NCBI RefSeq assembly: GCF_013390595.1
Contig: NZ_JACAWV010000007.1
Location: 248,001 to 312,000 of the forward strand
Direction: 5' to 3'
From: Rhizobium sp. RM
Lineage (GTDB): Bacteria; Pseudomonadota; Alphaproteobacteria; Rhizobiales; Rhizobiaceae
Length of the DNA: 64,000 nucleotides
This document shows positions 37,050-46,313 of this stretch, piece by piece; position 1 is the stretch's first letter, and each line of letters begins with the position of its first letter. Made by a program: the position numbers and the translations under genes. The notes beneath the pieces were generated by a model. It saw only the letters and a program-made list of their open reading frames with translations. It made no database searches and was not told the DNA's origin.

Positions 37050-37957
37050 ATGGAGCTCCGGCACATCCGCTATTTTCTTGCCATTGCCAGCGAAGGAAGC
37101 TTCACTCGGGCAGCGGAACATCTCGGCATAGCGCAACCACCTCTTAGCCAGCAGATAAAAGTGCTGGAAGAGGAAATGGGCACCCGGTTGTTCCGGCGTC
37201 TCGCACACGGCGTGGAACTGACACCGGCGGGAACAGCCTTTCGTACAGCTATTGCCAATGTACCCGATCAGGTCAGCAACGGCGTTCGCCTTGCGCGCAG
37301 GGCAGCCGCCGGCGAGAGTGGCGTCATGAGGATTGGTGTGACGGGAACGGCGGCTCTCAATCCGCTCGTCCCCGCGTGCATTCGCGCGTACAAGAACAAA
37401 TATCCCGATGTCGAACTTCAAGTGATGGAAGCCAACGCCCTTGTGCTGACACCAGCCTTGCTTGAAGACAGGTTGGACGTTGCCCTATTGCGCCCGTCGC
37501 AATCTGAGCCGGACACGTTGAACGAAGAAGTCTTGACTGACGAGCCCCTCCTGATCGCCCTGCCCGCGTCACACATTCTTGCACGGCGAGGCACTGCCAT
37601 CGACCTCCTCGAACTGCGCGACGATCCATTCATTCTTACGCCACGCAGCATTGGAACCAGCCTCCACGACGCCTCGCTGAAGGCGTGCGAAGATGCAGGG
37701 TTTACACCGCGGCTTGGTCCGGCAGCGCCGCATATCGCCTCGATACTGACGTTGGTCGCCGCCGAACTTGGTGTTTCGCTGGTGCCGGAATCGTCGCTCA
37801 GGTGAAAATGCAAAACATCGTCCTGCTCCCTGCCAGCGGTCCACCTCCCCGGCTGTCCATATCCCTCGCCTATCGCAGAGGAACGACTTCTCCCGTCGTG
37901 AAGAACTTCATTATAGCCGCGCGCTCTGCAGCCTGTAAAACGCGGCAACCGAGTTAG
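37050..37957 (+). pseudogene. LysR-family regulator gene with a frameshift near its 3' end
   Basis: Residues 1-252 read as a normal LysR protein (helix-turn-helix FTRAAEHLGIAQPPLSQQIKVLEEE), then hit TGA at 37803-37805 right after LVPESSLR. The neighbouring frame continues with QVKMQNIVLLPASGPPPRL and SISLAYRRGTTSPVVKNFI, the typical LysR C-terminus, to a stop at 37957. Restoring one G in GAATCGTCGCT (as GAATCGGTCGCT) would give ...PESVAQVKMQ without a break, so a single-base deletion is the simplest reading. The truncated protein would lack about the last 51 residues of the effector domain. A sequencing error cannot be excluded. Confidence 0.8.
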
Positions 37958-37983
37958 GCTCTGCTACAGAGTGCTAATCCTCA

Positions 37984-38172
37984 TCACTCTTCGAAAATCT
38001 CTTCAATCGCACGATTGAACAATCGAGCGATTGCGAACGCAAGCGGCAGGCTGGGGTCATAGCGCTCGTTTTCAATGGCGTTTACGGTCTGGCGTGACAC
38101 GTCAAGGCGAGACGCCAGCTCGCCCTGCGACCATCCTTTTTCGATACGAAGGGCTTTCAGCCTGTTTTTCAT
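37984..38172 (-). CDS. Small XRE-family helix-turn-helix regulator
   Basis: A 62-residue protein that is almost only a Cro/C1-type DNA-binding domain (RLKALRIEKGWSQGELASRLDVSRQTVNAIENERYDPSLPLAFAIA in part), of the short type with the IEEIF ending. The ATG overlaps the stop of the upstream membrane-protein gene (ATGA), so expression is coupled. Such pairs of a small XRE regulator and a membrane protein are common and often autoregulated; the physiological role is unknown. Confidence 0.88.
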   Translation of the reverse strand: MKNRLKALRIEKGWSQGELASRLDVSRQTVNAIENERYDPSLPLAFAIARLFNRAIEEIFEE

Positions 38173-38546
38173 CGGAAACGACGGCCACTTATGAGACCAC
38201 CGACGATCCAGAAGACCGCCATGATCGGCCAAACAAAAAACATCGAGAGTTTTGGATACCCAACAGTTTCGAGAAAACCGTAACTGAATGTCACCAATGC
38301 CGTTCCACCAAAAGCAAGGGATAGCGCTTCAAGCTGAATCCGGCGCTGGAGCTCGTCAGATATTCTCACTTGGCGCATGACGGAAAATGCCACAGCAAAC
38401 CCAGGAACCATGGGGGTTAGGGCGACGATCGTTTTCCAATTCCCCTCAACCATCTCTGCGTTGAGCACCAACACGGAAGCAATCAGGATGACCATATATC
38501 CGATCATGCTGATGCTGAACTCAACGACGAAACGATGCTTATTCAT
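38169..38546 (-). CDS. Small integral membrane protein, partner of the XRE regulator
   Basis: A 125-residue protein with about four hydrophobic segments (near 10-32, 40-60, 78-98 and 102-120) and a conserved-looking cytoplasmic loop MRQVRISDELQRRIQLEA between the second and third. I do not recognise a named family. AGGAGGCAGGT lies before the ATG. Co-translation with the XRE gene suggests that the membrane protein is the regulator's target or its sensor. Confidence 0.7.
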   Translation of the reverse strand: MNKHRFVVEFSISMIGYMVILIASVLVLNAEMVEGNWKTIVALTPMVPGFAVAFSVMRQVRISDELQRRIQLEALSLAFGGTALVTFSYGFLETVGYPKLSMFFVWPIMAVFWIVGGLISGRRFR

Positions 38547-38688
38547 ACCTGCCTCCTGTAAAGCATCCTTTACAACCGCAGCCACAGGAAATGTCAAGCA
38601 CGCTTTACACATCTAAGAGCATCCCGTCGGGGAAAACAGGCGGTAGCGGCCTCTCGTGCGGCTTTCGCCTGCCGAAGCTCAAACCATT

Positions 38689-40482
38689 TTAGTCAATGAG
38701 AGAGATCACCGGGCTTTCAAGCACGGTCCCGGTCAGAACGTCGGCGATCCCCCTATCTGTCTGGTGAGGACCGACATTGCAGGCAAGCGTTGCCCCAAAA
38801 CACGCTTTGAAAACGAGGTAAGGCGGTTGCCACTCTACTATCTCACCGACAGCAGCACGCAGATGCTGGAAGGCTTCCGCCACCTCTTCAACCGAAGCTT
38901 CCGACACCAGGCCAGAAAGCGGCAAGGGGAGCAAGGCCGTGATCTTGCCGTTTGATGCAGCCGCCATGCCGCCACCAGCCTCGATCACCGCATTTGCAGC
39001 GAGCGCCATGTCATCCACATTCCCACCGAAGACTGTCAGGTTATGGCTATCATGTGCAACCGTGGTTGCAAAAGCACCGTCCCAACGGCCCCAACCGGTC
39101 AGAAAACCGGTTCTCGTGAGAGCGTCCGCTTTGCCGTGACGATGCGTCACGGAAATCATCGTCGAGCCCTCCGGCGGGAAAACAAAACCGTCCTCGACAT
39201 CGGCCTCTGTTTCACCCCACTGGGTAAAGCGTGGACGATCGATGGTTGCGAGCCGCACACGGCGCCCATTCGACGCCACCCTGAAGTCATCCGGTTTTCG
39301 CAATGGAAGCTTCATGGAACCTTGGAGTACGGTCGCATCGCAGGCAGGAATTGAAGCCAGCATTGCTCCGTTTTCCGCAACAGGTTTGCCATCAGCAAGA
39401 ACGTGCCGGGCAGCAAAACTGCTCAGATCCTCAAACACGGCGATATCAGCGCGACGACCGGCAGCAACGAGCCCTAGATCTGGACGTCCGAGACGTTGCG
39501 CCGCATTCAGTGTCGCTGCACGCAGTGCCCATTCCGGCTTCAATCCATAACGGACAAGGCGTCGTACCACGTCATCAAGGCCACCTCCGTTCACGAGGTC
39601 ATCAGGGAATACGTCATCTGTGCAGAGCGTAACCGTTTGGGGAAGATGGCCTAGCGCGTTCAGCGCAGCCACGAATTCCGGCAGCAGATGGTCGTGCGAT
39701 CCGCGCAATTCGATGGTCAGTCCCGCACGCAGCTTTTCCATCAGATCGTCGGCAGAAACCAGTTCATGATCGGAGGAGACACCCGCCGTCATGAATGCAT
39801 TCAACTCGGCGCCCTTCAGACCTCTGGCGTGACCGCATAGCAACTTGCCCGATGATAGACCCGCCTGCACGATAGCACTCATGTGCGGATCGCGCTCGAT
39901 GACACCACGCATGTTCATGATTTCGGCAACGCCACCGATCTGAGGCCAATCCAGCATGTCTGCAAGCACCGGAGCGTCGAAATCGGCGCCTGCGCGTTCC
40001 AGGCCGGGTGCCGACGGGACTGAAGATGGAGCAAGAAGAACCGCACGTAAGGGCAGGTTTTCAATCGATTTTGCAGCCCAGCGAACGCCCTCGACACCGT
40101 GGACGTTTCCGAACTCATGTGGATCCCAGACAATCGTCGTGACACCACGTGAGACAACGGCTGCGGCGTAAGCGGCAGGCGTGATCATCGAACTTTCGAT
40201 ATGCATGTGCGTATCGATCAGCCCGGGAGAAACAAAAGCACCTTTGGCATCGATAATGCGGGGCGCATCACTTCGGGTCGCCTGCGCATGCACGCTTGCA
40301 ATCAATGAACCGACAATGCCGATATCGGCGGCGCGCAACTCGCCGGTCACCACGTCCACCAACGTCCCGCCGGTGATGAGGATATCGAAAGACGCTTCCC
40401 CTCTTGCGGCTGCCACGGCTCGTGTGCGCAAATCTTCGTCATTCAAATCGGCAGGTTGTGGCGCAAACGTTGCTGAGTTCAT
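38689..40482 (-). CDS. ade: Adenine deaminase
   Basis: A 597-residue metal-dependent amidohydrolase-superfamily enzyme converting adenine to hypoxanthine and ammonia. Metal-site motifs are DTHMHIESSM near residue 92, WDPHEFGNVHG near 118, CGHARGLKG near 220 and LRGSHDHLLPE near 265. The C-terminal adenine-deaminase domain ends normally, and the length fits the family. Its ATG overlaps the nucleoside hydrolase stop (ATGA). As the last gene of a LacI-controlled ABC operon, it would deaminate adenine released by the hydrolase. Confidence 0.92.
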   Translation of the reverse strand: MNSATFAPQPADLNDEDLRTRAVAAARGEASFDILITGGTLVDVVTGELRAADIGIVGSLIASVHAQATRSDAPRIIDAKGAFVSPGLIDTHMHIESSMITPAAYAAAVVSRGVTTIVWDPHEFGNVHGVEGVRWAAKSIENLPLRAVLLAPSSVPSAPGLERAGADFDAPVLADMLDWPQIGGVAEIMNMRGVIERDPHMSAIVQAGLSSGKLLCGHARGLKGAELNAFMTAGVSSDHELVSADDLMEKLRAGLTIELRGSHDHLLPEFVAALNALGHLPQTVTLCTDDVFPDDLVNGGGLDDVVRRLVRYGLKPEWALRAATLNAAQRLGRPDLGLVAAGRRADIAVFEDLSSFAARHVLADGKPVAENGAMLASIPACDATVLQGSMKLPLRKPDDFRVASNGRRVRLATIDRPRFTQWGETEADVEDGFVFPPEGSTMISVTHRHGKADALTRTGFLTGWGRWDGAFATTVAHDSHNLTVFGGNVDDMALAANAVIEAGGGMAAASNGKITALLPLPLSGLVSEASVEEVAEAFQHLRAAVGEIVEWQPPYLVFKACFGATLACNVGPHQTDRGIADVLTGTVLESPVISLID

Positions 40483-41405
40483 CGGGCAGCCTCTCTACGA
40501 AGGGCCTCAAGGATTGTCTCCTTGACCGCATCCGCTTCAACAGTTTCGGCAAAATGGGCGTTGAACGCCCCTGTCTTGCCAGTCCTGCTTTCCACGACCG
40601 TCCGCCCCCGTGTGAGTGCACCGGCAGTCTCCACATCGATACGCGCATGGCGCCAACCGACAAGATCAGAGCAGAACGCTACAGCAGCGACCGGGTCGTA
40701 AAGTGCCATGGCAGCCCTACCCCGACTGGTGGCGATACCGATAAACCCTTCGAGAAGATCGGCTATGAGCGCCGCATTCTTTCCGCCGGCATTACGAATC
40801 GGCAGCACATCCGCAGGTGAAGCTGTCACCTTGCGGCAGGCATCGAGATCGACCATTCGAAGCGGCAGGCCGTGCGAGAGAACGATTGCCAGGGCTTCAG
40901 GATCTGCAAAGGCGTTGAATTCCGCTGATGCCGTATGATTGCCAGACGTGACGCCGCCCCCCATCCAGGTCAGATCGGAAATTTTTGACGCAAGGTCCGG
41001 GCGCGCAACGCACAACGCCGCGATATTGGTGAGGGGTCCCAACGCGAGAACGCGCTTTTCGCCGGCTCCATCGCAAAGCCAGTCGCACAGTGCAAGAAAG
41101 CTGCTGCTTTCACCTAGCCCCTCTACCGTCTGGGGCAATGAAAGGCCAACCGTTGGAATACCGCTATCGCCCAGAATGGATTGAGCAGTTTCGAGCGTAC
41201 CGAACACCGGCTGCGCACGGCCTTGATGGATCGGGAACGTCCAGCCGAAGGCAGCGACGGCTCCTGCTGCGTTGTGGCAGACCTCCGCCAGTGTCGCGTT
41301 ACCAAACACGAGCGAGACACCATCGATCATGATGCCTGACGCATCGACTACCATGATGGCAGCGATATCGTCGAAGCCCATATCAGTATCGATCCATACA
41401 CCCAT
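40479..41405 (-). CDS. Nucleoside hydrolase (IunH family)
   Basis: A 308-residue enzyme hydrolysing the N-glycosidic bond of nucleosides to a free base and ribose. The N-terminal calcium-binding aspartate cluster reads DTDMGFDD near residues 6-13, against the usual DTDPGIDD. VLALGPLTNIAAL near 118 and TWMGGGVTSGNHTASAEFNAFADPEA near 145-170 are family signatures. It begins two bases after the ATPase gene and is coupled to adenine deaminase, so base release and deamination are made together. Confidence 0.9.
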   Translation of the reverse strand: MGVWIDTDMGFDDIAAIMVVDASGIMIDGVSLVFGNATLAEVCHNAAGAVAAFGWTFPIHQGRAQPVFGTLETAQSILGDSGIPTVGLSLPQTVEGLGESSSFLALCDWLCDGAGEKRVLALGPLTNIAALCVARPDLASKISDLTWMGGGVTSGNHTASAEFNAFADPEALAIVLSHGLPLRMVDLDACRKVTASPADVLPIRNAGGKNAALIADLLEGFIGIATSRGRAAMALYDPVAAVAFCSDLVGWRHARIDVETAGALTRGRTVVESRTGKTGAFNAHFAETVEADAVKETILEALRREAAR

Positions 41406-41407
41406 GG

Positions 41408-42433
41408 TCAGTTGAACACCTTGAGGGTCGCGGCCTTATCCACCGGCAGATCGAAGGCAAGGCGATCACCAATGGCGTGCGTAGAGAGGGCCGCATCCGT
41501 TTCTGCCTTGATCGGGCCAAGCGGCGTATCAAGCAGATATTCACGCGTGTTTCCAGCAAAGGATGTGCCGCGCACGGTTCCCTCGAAAGGACCTGAGCCG
41601 AGGGTGACCATGCGCGGCCGCCAGGCCAGTCCGGATGCTGAAAGGACTGGTCCGGGAAGCGGTGTTGTACCGTTTGCGGTTTTCAGTGCGCCGTTTTCCA
41701 GCGCGAAAATATTCTCGAAGCCGACGAAATCTGCCACGAAGGAAGAGACCGGTGCGTTGTAGATCTCCTCCGGCGTGCCGATCTGCTCTATCTTGCCGCC
41801 TTTCATGACAACAATGCGGTCAGCCAGCGCCAAAGCTTCAATTTGATCATGGGTGACAAAAATCATCGTCACGCCGGTTTCCTTTTGAACGCGCTGCAAC
41901 TCCGTACGCATCTCGAGACGCAACCGTGCATCGAGGTTGGAGAGCGGTTCATCAAGCAAAAGCACCTTCGGTTCCATCACCATGGAACGCGCCAGAGCCA
42001 CGCGCTGCTGCTGACCGCCAGAAAGTTCGGCTGGCTTGCGTGACACGAAACTCGAAAGGCCAACAGACTTGATGCCCGACAAGACCTTGTCATCCAGTGC
42101 CTTGCCGTTGATGCCCTTGAGCTTCAGCCCGAAAGCAACATTTTCGTAGACCGTCAGATGCGGGAAGAGTGCGTAGGACTGGAAAACCAGCCCGACAGCG
42201 CGCTTGTTGGCAGCAACGCGGGTGATATCGACACCATCAAGACCGATGCGCCCATCCGCCACCGGCATAAGCCCGGCGATGGCACGCATCGTCGTGGTCT
42301 TGCCGCATCCGGAGGGACCAAGCAGCGCCAGAAGTTCACCCTTGCGGATATCGAGGTCGAGATCCTTGACGGCAATGTTGTTGCCGTATGCAAGCGACAT
42401 TTTTTGGAGCGAAAGGTAATTTGCGTCAGACAT
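41408..42433 (-). CDS. PotA/FbpC-type ABC transporter ATP-binding protein
   Basis: A 341-residue importer ATPase with Walker A GPSGCGKTT near residue 37, FQSYALFPHLTVYENVAFG, signature LSGGQQQR near 135 and Walker [16 protein letters not shown], followed by a TOBE domain from about residue 265. The ATG lies inside the end of the permease gene (8-base overlap); an upstream extension is an artefact of that overlap. It powers the importer whose operon also encodes nucleoside-degrading enzymes. Confidence 0.9.
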   Translation of the reverse strand: MSDANYLSLQKMSLAYGNNIAVKDLDLDIRKGELLALLGPSGCGKTTTMRAIAGLMPVADGRIGLDGVDITRVAANKRAVGLVFQSYALFPHLTVYENVAFGLKLKGINGKALDDKVLSGIKSVGLSSFVSRKPAELSGGQQQRVALARSMVMEPKVLLLDEPLSNLDARLRLEMRTELQRVQKETGVTMIFVTHDQIEALALADRIVVMKGGKIEQIGTPEEIYNAPVSSFVADFVGFENIFALENGALKTANGTTPLPGPVLSASGLAWRPRMVTLGSGPFEGTVRGTSFAGNTREYLLDTPLGPIKAETDAALSTHAIGDRLAFDLPVDKAATLKVFN

Positions 42434-43205
42434 AACGGGAGAACCCCAGAAAACGTTCGGCCAGGAAAACGATGCCGATGGAAAGGAAGGCGAGCAGCGA
42501 GGAGAGTGCTGCGACGGACGGATCAAAGACGATTTCCATATAGCCCAGCATATCGATGGGCAGCGTGCGAACGCCGGGACCGGAAAGGAACAGCGACACC
42601 GGCACCTGATTGAAACTCGTCACGAAACCGAGAATGAAGGCTGAGAGGATACCGCCGCGAATATTTGGCAATACGACCCGGAAAAATGCACCGAGACGAG
42701 AAGAACCGAGCAAAACCGCTGCCTCCTCGATATCAGAACGCAGGTTGTTAAGGCTGGCGGAAACCACACGCACCGCATAGGGCAGGATCAGCGCAGTGTG
42801 CGCAAGGAACAGAGCCAGCGTGATGCCGATGCCAAATGGCACGACGAAATAACGCAGGAGCGCCAGACCAACGATGATACCCGGTACGATGATTGGCGCG
42901 GAGACGATGGTGCGTACCGTTTCGGAAAGTGGAAGCTTGTAACGCGACATCGCGTAGGACGCGGGAATCCCGAGAAGAAGCGCCGTGAATGTTCCTCCGA
43001 TAGCAAGGAACATCGACATAGCGAAACTTTCACGGAAGCTCTCGACCGTGAAAACCTTTGCGATCCACTTCAGAGAAAAACCCTGCGGTGGAAAGGCAAG
43101 AGTATCGCCCGCCGAAAACGATGCCGCCACGATAATGAGAAATGGCCCGATCAAAAAGCCGACCACCAGGAGAAGTGTGAGGGGAATGAAGAGCTGCCGG
43201 GTCAT
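42426..43205 (-). CDS. PotC-type ABC transporter permease
   Basis: A 259-residue permease with six membrane segments, usual for PotC/ThiP-like subunits. The ATPase-contact loop is DIEEAAVLLGSSRLGAFFRVVLPNI, with the intact EAA pattern. It overlaps the PotB-type gene before it by four bases and the ATPase gene after it by eight. Members of this class move polyamines, ferric iron, thiamine or phosphonates; the operon here points to purine nucleosides. Confidence 0.9.
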   Translation of the reverse strand: MTRQLFIPLTLLLVVGFLIGPFLIIVAASFSAGDTLAFPPQGFSLKWIAKVFTVESFRESFAMSMFLAIGGTFTALLLGIPASYAMSRYKLPLSETVRTIVSAPIIVPGIIVGLALLRYFVVPFGIGITLALFLAHTALILPYAVRVVSASLNNLRSDIEEAAVLLGSSRLGAFFRVVLPNIRGGILSAFILGFVTSFNQVPVSLFLSGPGVRTLPIDMLGYMEIVFDPSVAALSSLLAFLSIGIVFLAERFLGFSRYV

Positions 43206-44029
43206 TTCTTGTTCCTTGCGGTAGCAATGCGCTTCAGAAGGATGTTGGCGGCAAAGCTCATGACGATCAGGATGAAGGCAATGACGCTGGCGGCAACAAA
43301 ATTGTTCGAGACCGTGACCTGCTGATAAAGCAACGTCTCCAGCATCAGGACCTTGGAGCCACCCAGAATTGCGGGGGTGATGTAAGCCGTCAGCGAGCCG
43401 GTGAACACCAGCGTACCGCCGACAACAAGCCCTTCCCGCGTCAGCGGCAAGATGACTTTCCAGAAAACCTGAAACCAGTTTGCGCCGAGCACGCGTGCCG
43501 CCGCGATCGTATCCTTCGGCATGTTCTCAAGCGCACTGATCAGCGAAATAATCATCAGCGGCAGGAAAAGCTGGAGAAGGCCGATAAAAACCGCCGTTTC
43601 AGAAAAAAGAATGCGTATCGGTCCATCGCTCAAACCCACAGCCTGAAGCGCCTGATTGACGATACCGGTGCGGCCCAGGATAACGATCCAGGCATAGGTA
43701 CGCGCCACTGGCGAAATCATCAGAGGCAACACGACGAGGTTGACGACATGTCCCTTTGAGCCGGCCGAAAGGTTGACGATGGCAAAAGCTGCCGCATAAC
43801 CGATGACCGCCGATACCACAGTGACAATTGCCCCGAGTTTCAGCGTGCGCAGGAAAACGGTCTGATTGAGCGGCTCGGAAAAGAAATCGGCATAGGCGGA
43901 CAGCGTCCACCCGTCAGCGGTACGGAACCCTTCCGACAACAGCATGAACACCGGCACAAGAAAGACCGCCGCCGCGAAAACAGCAGCGGGCAATGCAAGC
44001 GCCAGCGCTTCGGCCCGATTCTGAAACAT
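43202..44029 (-). CDS. PotB-type ABC transporter permease
   Basis: A 275-residue permease, first helix near residues 9-32, with the contact loop MPKDTIAAARVLGANWFQVFWKVILPL. Six membrane segments are apparent. It begins 173 bases after the binding-protein stop, and two hairpins fill part of that gap. It is coupled to the PotC-type subunit by an ATGA overlap. Confidence 0.9.
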   Translation of the reverse strand: MFQNRAEALALALPAAVFAAAVFLVPVFMLLSEGFRTADGWTLSAYADFFSEPLNQTVFLRTLKLGAIVTVVSAVIGYAAAFAIVNLSAGSKGHVVNLVVLPLMISPVARTYAWIVILGRTGIVNQALQAVGLSDGPIRILFSETAVFIGLLQLFLPLMIISLISALENMPKDTIAAARVLGANWFQVFWKVILPLTREGLVVGGTLVFTGSLTAYITPAILGGSKVLMLETLLYQQVTVSNNFVAASVIAFILIVMSFAANILLKRIATARNKK

Positions 44030-44108
44030 TCACTTATTCCCTGAACGGCCGCAGTGTCGCCGACCGATGTCGTTGAAGCTGAATTGTCAGCTTCCGTTTT
44101 GAAACGGT

Positions 44109-44186
44109 GGAAAAGCGGCCAGGGGACGACCAAACCGCTTTTCCCGGAACGGGGGCCGTCGCGAACGCGAAGACCTGCCCGTTCCG
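44109..44186 (-). other. Two tandem hairpins between binding-protein and permease genes
   Basis: GGAAAAGCGG/CCGCTTTTCC (10-bp stem, 16-base loop, 44109-44144) and CGGAACGGG/CCCGTTCCG (9-bp stem, 24-base loop, 44145-44186) lie end to end, starting 17 bases after the binding-protein stop. No U run follows on the minus strand. They probably protect the upstream message or reduce read-through. Confidence 0.6.
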
Positions 44187-44202
44187 TAACACGAGAACCT
44201 AC

Positions 44203-45225
44203 TTACTGACCGACCTTGGCGTTCCACTCCGACAGCCACTTGTCGCGGTTGTCGAGCGTTACATCCGACGGAATGAGCTGCAGGCTCTTTGCCGTCTCGT
44301 CACCATAGGTAATGTTGTTCGCTATCTCGTCAGAAACCTTGACTTCCTTGTTGGTCGGGCTGTCGACCAGCTTTTCGGCCAAAGCCTTCTGAACATCGGT
44401 GGAAAGCCAGAAATCCATGAATTGCAGTGCGAGGTCTTCGTTCTTTGTACCCTTAGGCACGACGAGCACGTTCATCCCGCCTGTCTGGCCTTCCTTGGGC
44501 GTCGCCCAGGCAAGCGGCAGATCAAGCTTGGTAAACGGCGCCCAGGAGAAGCGACCGATCGGCGCTGCCCAGATCTCCTCCTGCTGCATAAGCTGCACAA
44601 GCTGCGAAGACTTGACGTAGAACGTAACGATATCGTCCTTCTTTTCGCCAACGGCTTCGATTGCACCGGCGAGATCGGGCGTATCCTTGCCAATCGCCTT
44701 GCCAAGCATATAGAGCGCCGGCGGTCCCTGGTTGGTGGTAACATTCGGGAACGCAACGTGATCGACGACGCCTTCCTTCAATAGATCACCCCAGGATTCG
44801 ATCTTCATCTTGTCCGTGCGGTAGACGATCGAGGTCGCATAGAAGTTCACACCGACGCTCATGCCATCACCGTTCGGGTCCTTGGCGATGTCGTAGAGGT
44901 TTGCGATGCTCGGCACCTTCGTGGCGTCGATCTTCTGGATCAGGTCCTTGCGTGCAGCAGAAAGTGCATCTGCCATGGAGACGATAGCAAGATCGACAAC
45001 CGGGTTCGCCTTGTTGGCCTCCATTTTGGCGAGACGCTCGACGCTGTTACCAGTTTCGACCACGAGCTTGCAGCCGCACTTAGCTTCAAACGGCGTATAA
45101 ACCAGCTCCTTGAATTCGTCCTGCGCGAAGGCGTAGACCGAGATCGTCAGGGTCTTTTCCTGCGCCTGTGCAGCGCCCATCGTCAGCATCAGGGCAGTGC
45201 CCGATGCAAGAATGATCTTCTTCAT
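44203..45225 (-). CDS. PotD-like ABC transporter substrate-binding protein
   Basis: A periplasmic protein of 340 residues: signal peptide about 1-21 (ending AQA), then an extracellular solute-binding fold of the iron/spermidine class. The mature part contains a CGCKLVVETGNS segment, where two cysteines may form a disulphide. The ATG overlaps the LacI gene stop (ATGA), so regulator and binding protein are made from one message. Ligand inferred from the enzymes downstream: nucleoside or purine base. Confidence 0.87.
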   Translation of the reverse strand: MKKIILASGTALMLTMGAAQAQEKTLTISVYAFAQDEFKELVYTPFEAKCGCKLVVETGNSVERLAKMEANKANPVVDLAIVSMADALSAARKDLIQKIDATKVPSIANLYDIAKDPNGDGMSVGVNFYATSIVYRTDKMKIESWGDLLKEGVVDHVAFPNVTTNQGPPALYMLGKAIGKDTPDLAGAIEAVGEKKDDIVTFYVKSSQLVQLMQQEEIWAAPIGRFSWAPFTKLDLPLAWATPKEGQTGGMNVLVVPKGTKNEDLALQFMDFWLSTDVQKALAEKLVDSPTNKEVKVSDEIANNITYGDETAKSLQLIPSDVTLDNRDKWLSEWNAKVGQ

Positions 45226-46277
45226 GGTGTGAGTTCTCCTGCTGTCGTTTTTTTGGCTTCAGTGACGTTATGCGATGTTTTGCCGGTCGAGCCGCGTACC
45301 ATCAGCTCCATCGGCACTTTGGAAATATCGGCAGCGACCGAAACAGTATCCCCCTCTTCACCGTCGATGACGCGCAGCAATGCATCTATGGCGAGATCAG
45401 CAATACGGACCATGTTCATGCGCATCGTGGTGAGTGGCGGTGTCACCACCGCGGAAAAGATAAGATCGTCAAAACCGGTAACACTTGCCTGCTCCGGCAC
45501 CTCGACGCCTTCGCGCTGCAATTCGGTCAGGGCACGCAGTGCATGCAGATCGGAAACGGCGGCAAAGGCTGTAAAACCATCCTGCACCTTGGCGGCAAGC
45601 CCGAGACGACACCCCGCGCCATCCTTTGCTTCGATCCTGTCAATCCAGAGCGTCTCGATGTCGCCGGCTCTTCCGAAGCCATCGCGAATGCCGCCAAGCC
45701 TGTCGTTCTGAACGTTGGAATCCCGGTTCTTACCGATCAGTACGATCTTGCGGTGCCCGAGGCCGGCAAGATATCGTCCGAGCTGTTGGCCGCCATCCCA
45801 GTGATCAGCCGCAACCGTATTGCCAGGTGTCGACGGACTGTCGATCACTGCGACCGGACAGTCGACACCAGCAATGCGAGTTCCTCGGCGCGGAACGATG
45901 ACCATGCCATCCACACCGCGCTCGATCAGCCGGTTGATCGCATCTGTCTGCATGGAAATTTCGCCCCGCGAGTCGGCGATCAGCACGCCGTAGCCGGCGG
46001 CGACGGCGGCCTTTTCAATCGCTTGTGCAATCTGCGGGAAGAGTGGATTGGCGATATCTGGCAAGACGAGACCCAGGACACCGCTGCGACCGGTCCTGAG
46101 AGCCCTGCCCGCAAGGCTCGGAATGTAACCGAGATCACTGGCCGTCTTACGGATTTTGTCGACCAATTCAGCCGACACACGCCCCTTGCCGGACAACGCA
46201 TTGGACACGGTTGCTACCGACACGCCGAGTGTCGCAGCAATTGCGCTCAGGTTAGTGGCAGGCCGTGGAGAAGCCAT
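45222..46277 (-). CDS. LacI-family transcriptional regulator of the nucleoside-type ABC operon
   Basis: A 351-residue regulator with a LacI helix-turn-helix near residues 9-30 (LSAIAATLGVSVATVSNALSG) and hinge LGYIPSLAGRALRTGRSG, then a full effector domain. It is the first gene of its own operon, four bases overlapping the binding-protein gene. A perfect 18-bp palindrome lies across the expected transcription start. This points to autorepression with all seven genes induced together, probably by a nucleoside or base. Confidence 0.9.
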   Translation of the reverse strand: MASPRPATNLSAIAATLGVSVATVSNALSGKGRVSAELVDKIRKTASDLGYIPSLAGRALRTGRSGVLGLVLPDIANPLFPQIAQAIEKAAVAAGYGVLIADSRGEISMQTDAINRLIERGVDGMVIVPRRGTRIAGVDCPVAVIDSPSTPGNTVAADHWDGGQQLGRYLAGLGHRKIVLIGKNRDSNVQNDRLGGIRDGFGRAGDIETLWIDRIEAKDGAGCRLGLAAKVQDGFTAFAAVSDLHALRALTELQREGVEVPEQASVTGFDDLIFSAVVTPPLTTMRMNMVRIADLAIDALLRVIDGEEGDTVSVAADISKVPMELMVRGSTGKTSHNVTEAKKTTAGELTP

Positions 46278-46295
46278 GACGATCCGGAATTTCGA

Positions 46296-46313
46296 TGATT
46301 AAACGTTTAATCA
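46296..46313. promoter_or_regulatory. 18-bp perfect palindrome, probable LacI-family operator
   Basis: TGATTAAACGTTTAATCA is a perfect inverted repeat with the central CG of LacI-family operators. It starts at the last base of the -10 element and ends 18 bases before the regulator's start codon, so it should cover the transcription start. Confidence 0.78.

Noticed and set aside
45270..46298. 342-codon plus-strand frame
   Set aside because: Antisense to the LacI-type regulator; no recognisable domain and no ribosome site.
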